64,000 nt of DNA from Antedon mediterranea (lineage: Eukaryota > Echinodermata > Crinoidea > Comatulida > Antedonidae). Below the pieces are notes generated by a model, which had not been told where the DNA came from, searched no databases, and was given only the letters and a program-made list of their open reading frames with translations. Of the stretch, positions 24,901-36,900 are shown piece by piece. The DNA lies in the NCBI RefSeq assembly GCF_964355755.1, contig NC_092673.1, positions 5,087,001 through 5,151,000 of the forward strand, in the 5' to 3' direction. The position numbers and the translations under genes were made by a program. Position 1 is the stretch's first letter; each line of letters opens with the position of its first letter.

Positions 24901-27900
24901 TTGTTTTGGGCTTAAACCATAAAAGAAAATACAGTTTATCATTGCCGATAAAGAGGCTTAGCATTTATTAGGCCTAGCTAGCTAGCTAAGCAAACTCAAT
25001 TCAAGAAGGCTCATCGCGTGGGCCGCGATCGCGACAGGGCAGGGTCCACTAGGCCTAGCCATAGCGCGGCTAGTGAGCGAACCTAGGCCTAGGCCTAGCA
25101 TTTTTTTGGCAAAGTCGAAGTTCGCGTAACTCGAATTTTTATACCGGTCCTATTAGATTCGACTTAGGCGTTTCAACAATATCTACACTTTGTTTGGTTA
25201 AGAAAATGTCCCTTTAATGGCAGTCATACTGTATTGGATGCTGATGTTACCAACGGTTTATTACAAACACTGCTTCAATGTTTGACGAGCTAGATTGACA
25301 ATTGACAACAACATGGATGGTAAACATCAAAAAGGATACAGAACTTTTCACATGCGAACCTATACACATGCTTGCTCAAAAACGTACAGAGTGGCGAACA
25401 CAAGTGAGACGCCCAATGTCTAACAACGATTAGCGTTTAAGATGATGATGAGATTGACAATTAAAAGTGTGCATCACCAACAAGCTAAATCTTTGTAATC
25501 TACCATACCTTGTTTAAGACTTCATTTGTGGTGGGATCTGCAACTTCAATATAATTCCATCCATCGTCATGCGACATCAGTTTTATATGCAAAAGCTTTT
25601 CACCTTGCCCAAGAACATCTTTAACTCTCTCAATAGCTCCCTCAGACCATGCACTGCCTTGGTCTGGACGGGTTCCTTAAATAGAAAAAAACAGAAAAAG
25701 TTTATACTCTAAAATTCATTTACCCGATTCAATAAAATGATGTGAAATAGAAAAGAAAGAAATAATGATGGTGGTACATTGGAGCGTTTCCACATGAGGG
25801 CGTGGTTTTGGAATAGTCCATTATTGTTCAGAGGTGTTCTAGAAACTTGTTAGTTTCGTATCCAAGCCCTCCCTGAGGACAGCATGGGCAATTGTCGGTT
25901 TATCCAGGTAAGCTAGGCACGAAATAGACAATGTGTAATACGTATGATGCATATCGCTCTTGCCACTGAACTTCTACTTATGTTAGTAGCTCTCGTGTTA
26001 ACTTTCGCTGACCAACTCTATAGAACTTAAAAACTAGTTGTCTAGTATCTGGAAATTAGTCAAACTTATTGATAGCATATTGGGGAGAATTCAACTATAG
26101 TTATTCAATATTATATTTTTGGGAAAAAAACTAAGATTAATCATATTTTTTTGCAACAGCATGTCAACAATTAGCTGGTTTTAATACACAATTTTAAAAT
26201 TATTACTGCAATGCTGAAAGTTTTATCACATAATAGATAGAAACAGATAAATAATACAGTGTCAAAAATATTGGTAAAAAAAACCTACCAGCTAAGCAAC
26301 ACTTTATAGCTAAGCATGGTGTAGTTGAAAATTCCTTGTCGAGTGGGTGAACGCTGTCAAACGCAACCTTCGCTTTGTTGCCATAATCTACATACTGGAC
26401 AGAGGCACACTGATTGTCGACGTTAACATCCAAAACAAGAGCTCTGTACCAACTCTGGTCCTCTTTTAAGAGAATGAATGAAAAGCAGTCAATTTCAAAT
26501 TACACTCATTGCATATTTCTGTGACCATTAACTTTATGTTAAAATCAATAGTTTAATCTTCTGGTAATTATCAATGAATGGTACATAGCAGTGTGTAATT
26601 TTGTAAAAGCTTGGAAGAGAAAGAGGCCTGATTTGGATGATTCGTTGAATCATCCAAATCAATCATTCAATCATGGTAAACCTGCTAGAATTCAGTGTGT
26701 GACACAATAAACAAATACATGTGTGGATAAACAATATTTGAATAATAATAATAAACATTTTTAAAGCTCTGTTTACCGATGTCTCAAAGACCATAAAAAA
26801 TTATGAAACGGATGAGATTGACTTGAATTGCTTGATAATAGATTGACACGGACAGATATGGAGTGGAGCTGGTTCCAAACCAATGGTGCTTCAGTTATAA
26901 AAAAGCTTCAAGGTGTGTTTTTGGAATAACAGCCTCATCCAGAATAAAGACCTTTATTTGTATCAGGTAATAGTATACATGTTGTTATAAGAAGTTGGGC
27001 AATTAATATCATACATACCTGCAAATATACTGCAGCACATCTCGCCCTTCCTTGGAACGTAGTCGTAATTCTTTCCCTTGTTGGCGTATCTTATGTTTAG
27101 GCTTTCCATAAGGTTCTTAAGTGCAAGAATATCTGAAATTAGAACAAATAATAAATTTAAATAAATCAAATTAGGATACAACAATAAAGGTCGATAAAAA
27201 TACATATATGTATTGTTCCATCTTTATGCTTCAAACTCATCGCCTTGTTCTTTGGATGAGATGTAAAGCCGTTGGTCGTGTGAAAATAAATATTAAATAA
27301 CTTGGCATGCAATTAGGGGGATCGCCTCCTGGTGTGGTGATCGTGACACTATGGCTGCTGTAGGCCTGTACAGGCCTAATCTGCATAAATTCTTTTTGGT
27401 TACATGACGAAACTTAAGAAAGTTTAGTGAATACACATGTATATTGACTGCATGCCAAAATATCAAAATGAGCCTCACCACTTATAGGATTGGAACATTG
27501 AACATTTTGCGTTTCTTTTTTATCCCGAATAATGCGATGTTTGTCGTTGATGTTCTTAAGGAGTCGCAAACTGCCAACTCTAGAAAGATGAAGACCACGT
27601 CTGTCCAGAGTGGAACGATCCACGGTGCCATCATTTAACAGAAAATTGACATCGTTGTTAATCTGTATACAACCGCTTTGCACCGACAATTCCCGGAGTT
27701 TATAGTTTAACTTATTGACATGCGCTTGAAAGGATCCATCATCAAACCGAGGACATACGGTTGAGAACGCAATGGTCAAATCCGGCGCCCTCCTCTTTAG
27801 ATCGTCGAAAATCTCATCATAGACACCCTCTGCAAATTTCTCATCAGCTTCTGTCGTGCAATCGTTCGTACTGCCGTGAATTATTACTGTACTAAATTCA

Positions 27901-30900
27901 TGTACAGGCGCTTCATCTAAATGATGTTTAATGTCGATTACTCTTCTCCCTCGAAGACACACAACTTTTGTATTTTCTAGAATATCTTCGTCAAAGTCTC
28001 TTACTATCGAGTCGCTGATGATAAGTGTTTTGGGCTCGGACCTAGCATCTAGTGGATCATTAGTTACATACTTTGTAGACTCGACTGTTGTAGGAACATC
28101 TAATAGAAAAATGATTCTATAATGCAATATCGAACGTTGAAGGCAAATAAATCATATGTTATTTTTATTGGCCTATGTCCTCCCTGAACTAAATGATTCT
28201 CTATTTCTTTTTCTTCTTGTCTTGTACGTATCCATGTTGATTTTTGTCAAAAATAAATGTTGAATTGAGAAACAATAACTAATAATGATGATGTCGATGA
28301 GATGAGTAAAGACACAGATAACAATAGACAATTAAATAAAGACAAATGGATAACTCTTGAAATTATAATTAAAAAGATGAAGGTTGAGGATTAAGATACA
28401 GGATTAGGAACAATATGATGAATATATGAAAATTTACGAGGATTAAGGATTAAGACATGGATTAATTACTTACCACCTTCCACCCTTGTACAGTAGAACT
28501 CAGATGGACTGACGACATACATAACAGTTGCTTTCGTTTCGCATTGTAACTCCAACTCTCTGAATACAACTGTTGGAACGTTTTTATCGACTTCTGAAAA
28601 TAATCAAATGATAGTACAAACATAAATATAGAAATTATTATTATTACATTATTTATAAAGAGATTAGAATTTTAAATGGTCTTATTATGTCTAAGTAACT
28701 GAAAAATGAAGAAAAAAAAATGTTTTAAATGGTAATATGTAATATATCTTCAAACACTTGGTTCAGGTATTTTTATGATGGCACAATTTTTGTTACAAGG
28801 TACTCTGGTTGGCAGGCAAAGTTAAATAAGCCCACTGTTAGGGATTATAATATTTATAAACTAGCCCAAGATTGTTAAGTGATTATTTCCACAAGCCCAC
28901 AAGAGACATTTCAGGTAGCCTCTAGTAATTTGTACCAATACACACCAGGGCTACTGCTACCCCAATCACAAATTAGCACTACAGTACATGTTCCTCATTT
29001 TAAACACCTAACGTTCTGTCTACACCATCAAACTAGTTGGACAAAAAAAAGTGTGATGTGCCCAAATATGGTAGTGATATGACATTATCATGTCCATATA
29101 TGAGCACATCACATAAAGTTTGATAGTGTAAACAGAGCCTTAGGCATTTAATCAACTCCTGCTTAAATTCATAAATGCATAATATTTCACTCACGCTTTG
29201 GCGATTGTACTGGAACGATGTAGTCTGCATTTATTGGTCGGTTGGAACCTTTTTTGTCAAATATCTCAACAAGACTGACTCCTTTTGGCGTGATACCAAC
29301 TCTTTTCACTCCAACAACTTTGTTCACAAACTACAATACAGTAAATGAAAATTAAAATTTGAAACATGAAAACATAATCCATGACCCCACTCTAATCATA
29401 TATTCTACATATGGGATAAATGAAATCTGTTTGTGTTTACAAACTAACGCTCTGTCTACATTACCAAACTTTATGTGACAACACAATGTGATGTGCCCAA
29501 ATATGGTAGTGATTTGCTCAAATATGGTAGTGATTTGCCCAAATATGGTATTGATATATCATCATCCCATATAGGCACATCACATTTTTTTGTCACGTCA
29601 AGTTTGATAGTTTAGACAGAGTTAATAGATAAACCATGAACATAAAACAATGTGATGGGGTATAATTTTGTTTCGGATTGCTTGATTCTGATTGGTCAGA
29701 AGTTTATTACTGTATCTGTATAGAAGGTTACCCAGATCATTATATGTTATTACTTCTTCCATGGTTAAACATACAATTATTCGTATTGTTCTGTTACTTT
29801 TCGGATTGAAGACATGATTCAAAATATTATACAAACCTTTTCCGCAAATTCTTGTGACTGTTTATCTTTTGGATTATCAGTGATTGGAGCACCATGCAAG
29901 GCACAGTGGATGGCTACAACTGGAATTTTGGAATATGGCTCTTTGATTCGGCGAACATCTTCTTTCTTGACTGGATCAATGTTTCCGTAGTCAATAAATT
30001 TAACATTCAGTTTGTTAGTACCGATACTCAAAACTTCTGCTCTGTACCAGTAGTCATCACTGAACTTCGCGATGCACAATTCTCCAACGACTGGCAAATG
30101 CACTTCTTTTATATTGCTGTAATCTTCGGACATTGGGTCACTAATTTGTTGGATGGCACGGACGGAGGTTGGTTGATTGACCTGAACATAAAAGCTACTA
30201 GGTCCATTTGCAACGTAGATCATCGCAGTTTCTATTTTCCCCTCTTTCAATGACATCATTTCACATTTTTCTGCCATTACCGGGCTAGGAGGTATATTCT
30301 GATTGTTGAACTTTTGAAAGTTGCTTGGCTGATGTTGATAACCATTGTAAGTAGAGGTCTTGCCATCATTTCTGTAAGAATTTTTACCTCTCTGTTCTTG
30401 ATTGCCATAGTTTTCTGGTGATTTCACATCACCATTCATGGGAGATCTATTATTATAGGTACTCCTTTGTCGATACGAATCTTGGTTACTGCTGGATGGA
30501 CTTCTTTCTTGAGGTGTAGTATTACTGTATCCTTGCCGCATGACTGGACTACTTTTTTCTTGAAACTTTGTCGGACTGTCTTGAGAAGGTGTGGGCAACA
30601 ACGGCGATTTACTTTCTGTTTTTGTGTTGTCACCGGTCAATAGCTCAATCATTAATATGCCATTCACTTTTCCAGAAACTTGTATTTTGATCCTGGTTTC
30701 TTCCAAATCCTTTACTGACTTCATAACATCTTTTCCCCTAGAGTTGGCCAAGCTACAGGTCACCAACTGCTCGTCTAGTTTCAGAAGGTATTTTGAAAGT
30801 GGATGGCAGTCTGTTACAGATATTACCTCTTGGTTCCCATAGTCAACATATAACACTTTAACCTTTGACCCATTAACTGCCAAAATACGCCCACGATACC

Positions 30901-33900
30901 AATAATTATCGACAAACTTTGTAGCACAAATTTCTCCCACCTGTGGACTATAGAAATGTATATAAAGTAATACAGATTTATTAAAAAATAGATATATTTA
31001 TATATATAATTGGCATGTTGACACTTAAATGAAGTAAAGTTTTTGGTACACTAGTGTTTCCTGTGAAATTAATGTAATGTTAAGTTGATAATGTATCAAC
31101 GTTTCGCTTTCTAGGCCTAGATGATACCCATGTAAAGTGATACATATGTCCTTTATTATCCATATAAAATAAACCAATTCTATTTTACCTATTCCTATCC
31201 AAACAAGTGATCTTAAATTAAATTTACAATTGTTAACCATATCTAAATAAACATCAACGGAAACAATTCATTGGTGTTTTTTTCCTTGCTTTTAAATGTA
31301 TTCAATCGCAACCTCACAACTGTAGCAGACTCGGCTAAAGAATGGACAAATACCTGTAGGTCTGGTTAGATGGAAGGATTGAGTATCGATTCATCAGGGC
31401 GTCTTGAAGTTCCATTAACGCCAACCCATTCTCCGACAAAGTAGCAAATATGGCAGAGACACTTTCTACAGATGTAACCACCACATCAAGTTTGTCACCA
31501 GTAGAAATCTTTTCCATGACACTGGGCAGAACTGTATGTCTTGATTGCTTCGGTTGTGCAAATTTCGCATCTATTAGCTTTTTCTCAACACAAATCTCTG
31601 GTAAACACAAAAAACAGAATGCGTTGCCATGATTTAATTTCAATGATTAAACACAATTTAATTTATTAAATAAATGAGGGATAATGTATATAACACTACA
31701 GCCCCTTAATGTGCACACGAGCAATATGTATACACTGGACCTACGGTTTATAGTCTATATCCGAGAAGACTTGTTCTGTCACCAGAACCATGGAGCGAGT
31801 GAGCCTCGAACCCTTGCCGATGTTATGGCTATGGATTACGGTTCCACTGTCTTAACCGCTAGGCCACTCACTCGCACATGTAACACATATACCTACACAT
31901 AAGTAAATTGGATTTCCTCACTCTTTTTGTTTTTTTCATCAACCCCTTGAAAATTATACATTACCTTCTTTTCCTTGTGTCATAGTAATAGTTGCTGGGT
32001 AAATGCCATTTTCGATTTTCTTCAGGTTTACTTTACATTGTTTGTTGACCAGCATACTGACCAGGTAATCACAGGCTTCAGTTGACCACTTCCCATCGAT
32101 AGGTTCGATATCTACAAGCTTACACGGACTGGCCTAAATTAAGAAAAGAAGAACCGTTAACTTTACGTTTTTTATTGACCCAACACAATGTTCTCCCCAG
32201 GATTAAGATAAAGTACCGACATAATTCACCGGAGGTGGAATTACACCACTCAATGACTTTTCTTAATTTTTTCAAAGCTCAACAACTTAGTCTGCCTATG
32301 AAAGTCTATCTACAAGCTCCTACATATAGTATAGGGCCAGGCCTAGAAATCGGCCAGAAACCTTTATTTACCTGTACAACTTTTAGTGGATATATGCGCT
32401 ATATAAATTGTTATATTATATTATATTAATGGTGAATGCAATATTGATGAAAGGATATTAAGAATTTGACGTTAAAATCACAATTATTATTATTAGATAG
32501 TGAACCAGCTCTGTTTTCCAATGAACACTATAAAACAGCATACATATGAATAACATACCAAAATTGGTGTCTTGCTAAATTGTTGAGTCAAGTGACGTAG
32601 GTCCTTAGGATGAATGTCCCTAATGTCACCATAGTCAATTAAGCGTACAGACACAATGTTGTCCTCTTTAATCTCCAGGATTGTACCTCTATACCATTCC
32701 TCATCTGTTGTAGCTGCACACAGCGTACCGACCTAGAGATAATAATAACATTAACATGAGTTGTCAAGTGTGTTTATGGCGAGACCAACATTTTGTGGGT
32801 TGGCCTGGACATTTTTTTGAAAATTCAATCTTAACTTTATGTGTTATGGATGACCCTTTTTTCACCTTGCCCTAAAATTCAATTTCATATTCAGAAATAA
32901 CCTTTGACCACTAGCAAAGTATCATAAGTTGTTTAAAATTCAGGAAAACACATGCTTTGGGACACCCCCATTAAGGGCCAACATGTTCTAACACTAACAC
33001 CAATCCAATAGCCCTACTTACAGGACATTTTATAGAGGCTCTACTCTATGAGCATGAATAATCCATATTTACCTTAGGTTTATAGGGAGAGCTGTTATCC
33101 ATGGCATTGTATATATCAGTCATTGAGCATATCAATGAAAAATATTCTTTGCTTTTTGTCTGCATCAACTGAATCCAAATTTCATCAGGACTAACAAGAT
33201 GTATTGCAAGTGCCTGTGAAGTGAAAAAAACAAGTTAAAGTGCCAAGTCAAGTCAAGTCTCATCATTTGTTTTAAGAAAAAACATAGACATTCTGTTTGC
33301 TCTGTTGGCGGAGCACAATATCCAACGGACACAACACGAACTCAAAAACAAAAACATTACAAAAAAAATGTCTACATTATGTTTAAGGCTCTAATAGCTC
33401 CTGGAAAGAAACTATTTGTAAATCGTGCCTTATTGGCCTTAATACTGGGTTAGCACTAACATTTCATTTTGTTTAGCCATTTGGCGAAAGTCAAAATATT
33501 TTTTTTAGTCAAATCAGTTTATCTATAGCCAAAATGGCTAAAGTCAAATTTTTTTATTTAGCCAAATGAATCAGTTTTTAGCCAAAAATTTAAAATTGTT
33601 GAAATATAATGGTAAAAACATTTTAGTCAATTTATCTATGTCAACATGTCTATACTGTTCCCTTAACATTTTTGTAAGGCATTGAGATGGAGAACCATGC
33701 CTAAATCACTGTATGTATGATTAAAAAAAAATGTTTGTATTTGTTTTATATGATCAAAACAATTGTTCAAATTGTTTTTAATCATACAGCATTCATACAG
33801 TTATCAATTTAATGAGAAACATTTTACAGTTTTCCGAAATCCCCTGAACGCTGTTACTTTTGTTTTTTTACGCTTGGCTGGTCATGTTTGTGTGATGGCT

Positions 33901-36900
33901 TCTATCGCGTACCAGGCGAAAATCATGTCCTAGACTTCACGGTCACTCAGCGTCACCGCCGCGCAGCAGGTTAATGTTTTTAAATTGGGTATGCTCAAGA
34001 GGTGCGAAAGTGCAGTACCGCCGGCCTAGGCCTACAAATTATGTACGACGGTATGTCGTATGCTAAAAATATTGAGGAAAATTCCCTCGTATCGTTGTTG
34101 AACCTAAGATAATATAGGCCAAAGCACAGAGTACACGTCTTTCCATCCCTCAAAGCTGCGTCAAAGCGTTTCTGTCAGGGCGAGAAATTTACACCGTCCC
34201 GATTATTTATTTACACAACAACACAGAAGCCGACGGCCGGCCCCGCTCAGCTGTAAAAATGCACGTGTGTGTTTAGCTAAATCCCTGTTAGACTCTACCA
34301 TTTCCCGCATGTTGTTTTGTTTCCTCTACTGACGCACGATGGAAGTTTATTACAGGTAAAATATGAAACTACATTAAATTGGAAGAGTCTAAAATGCATA
34401 ACGCATAAATTGTTGATTTCGATAAGATTAAGACGTCATTCATCGAAGATACTATGTTTCTTTTTAATCAGAAAAGTACACCCCTATCGAAAAACAGACA
34501 ATCCCGGTAATTAGCCGACCGTCGGCTATCGTAGTCGTTTGTGCAGCGCACAACACGTGATAGTTTGGGTAGACTTCACATCCATGTGTCGTGTAACGTC
34601 TGTCTCTCTATGCAGTCTACCTCTGCTATCTTTATCATAAGCCCCTTTCTCACAGATGTGTCTGCAATATACCGGTACAATGCTGGCGTCGTGCCGGTAT
34701 CGTTACCGGCATATACCCATTCTCATCGGACTATCGTGCCGGAAATATAACCGGTATATACCGGCTTTCTGTGAGAAAGGAGTCGGGCATATTCGGCCGA
34801 TAAAAAGTCTCTGACAAAATAATTATTGAGGGCGTCCTTTATTGTTATTATTTTTGTCTAGGGATATATGGCGGCGAATGTTAGGTTACAGATTATTATC
34901 TTCCTTTATAGCATATTTATGCAATACATGCTATGTACAGTATATTGTGCATATATTATACAGGTACAGCAATTAATTAGCCGTCATCGGCAATCTGTAA
35001 AACACCTTAGAAGGCTGTACAATTTACAAGGCGACGAAGGGTCAGGCTAGTTAGGCACCAACAAAGAGCTAGGCCTAGCCCTAGGCATATATGGCCTAGA
35101 GGCCTGCTATAGATTATGCTACAAATTTCTTCTTGTCCCCTTATTTTAAGCAGCTCTCTTATCTCATTATCCCTCCAGTTCGACATTATTATTGTTAATT
35201 GAATTGGCGCCAAAGTGATACACTTGACCGCGCAAGGTGTCTGAAGCCTCGACAGGGAACCCCGGAATATAACGGCGTTACGTTCTCACAGAATGCCCGT
35301 CTGGCATTGCGGGGAATATCCCTAGAATATTACTAGGTCTAAAGCAGGTCATGTCGATGCCGGCATGGTGCCGGCATGATGCCAAGACGACCCGTTCTCA
35401 CAGAAAACCATACCGGCATGGTAATGGTATATTCCCGCAATATTCCAGGCACTCAGCTCTGTGAGAAAGGGGCTATATTGAAATAACAAAGAGACGCCGG
35501 GTACAACGAAACAAGTTGACGAAAAATGGAGCTTGAAATAAACAACATGATAACGAACAAAATAAATCCTTGGAGATCAACAAATGGACCTTTTAGTTGG
35601 ACTTTATGCTTTCGCCAAAATGATTATTTGATTATCTATTTTATCATATGACATCGCCAAAATGGCTAAAGTAGCCGTTTTATTTTTCGCCAATCTGGAA
35701 ACGTTTTCGCCCATGGCGACTTGGCGATAGGCCAGTGCGAGCCCAGTAATAGAACGAAATCGCCGACCGCTGCGCTTCAACTGGAACATACTAGAGGCCG
35801 GATGAAATTGATCCTCTTTGATAGCCACTGCCTTTTTCAGAAGAAGATCCGAAAATATGTTCTCCAAAGGCAATTGAGCAGATCCAATTATAGGCTATGC
35901 AGTCTTGACTATTCTATTTAGCGTTAAAGAATACGTTATGACACTCTCTATAACTGACCTATAGAAGGACGACATTATTTCAGAGTTTATACCAAATGAT
36001 CCAAGTGACACAATGAAACATTTATTGAAATATATCTTATTTAATGCTTAAGCTCTGTCTACACTATCAAACCAGTTTGAAAAAAAAAATGTGATGCACA
36101 CAAATATGGTAGTGATATGATCACTATGTCCATATATGGTCACATCTCATTTTTTGTCACATAAAGTTTGATAGTGTAGACAGAGCTTTAGTTTATATCA
36201 TCTTTTCATATTAGCTAGGCAAACCGAATATTGTTTTCAGCTTAACTAATAAATTTGAATCAATTTATAAAAAAAAAAAATATATATATATACCGTATAT
36301 GACCTAGTCTTGAGGAGTTGGAAGGGAGCGAAGTATCAAGTTTGAGGAAAATTGGTAAATGGGATTATACTCAATATTGCATGAACCAAAGTCTTGTCTT
36401 GAAATTAGCCTGAATTAGGGGTTGGGCTTATACTTGAGAAGTGATTATACTCAGTTGTATACGGTGCATTAATCCTTGTACAAGATTATATACAATAACT
36501 ATTCAAATTAATTATTACCTGTAATTCTTGTTTTTCTGGTTGAAAATAATCCAGATCCTTCAGATAGATATAACTATCTTTTTTGGCAAAACCTCCAAAC
36601 GCCTCTAGTCTGTTATTAAAATTAAAACTTTCATTAAATACAGCAGCAACAAATTATCACTTTCTTTTCATAATCATACTGGCATAGATATTCATAATAC
36701 TATATTCTTAAATCGGACGAATTAAGTGAGGTACCAAATCCTAAAGTAATATACTGCAACTACTGTAATATATACATATATACATATATATAAATCCAAA
36801 GGCAAATTACTAAAAAAATGACAATGCTGTGGGTATCAGTGGCTGGATCTTAATGGAGATACAAACAAAAAAACACAAAAAAGCTAAATCAAAACGATAA

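Larger units (their letters stand above)
22369..25179. mobile_element. TIR DNA transposon remnant (pogo/Tigger-like ends)
   Basis: The left end TGTCGACTCCGCCTAAGTCG and the inverted right end CGACTTAGGCGTTTCAACA match at a shared core CGCCTAAGTCGAA. TA flanks each end. AAGTCGAA-type motifs repeat inside both termini. The ends resemble pogo/Tigger-type elements of the Tc1/mariner group (inference). No transposase is visible; most of the interior is the LINE at 22741-24815. Confidence 0.55.

Noticed and set aside
27414-28127. SGNH frame as a separate single-exon gene
   Set aside because: There is no good ATG before the acceptor, and the end of the frame runs past a donor into intron sequence. 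Phases on both sides fit the Tudor transcript instead.
30941-30947. Alternative acceptor CCACAG seven bases inside exon 15
   Set aside because: It would shift the frame after the phase 2 donor of exon 14; the upstream TATAG keeps it and restores the typical SPQVGEIC entry.
31797-31875. Functional tRNA-Ser gene
   Set aside because: The A and B boxes are there but the T stem does not pair and the anticodon does not fit serine.
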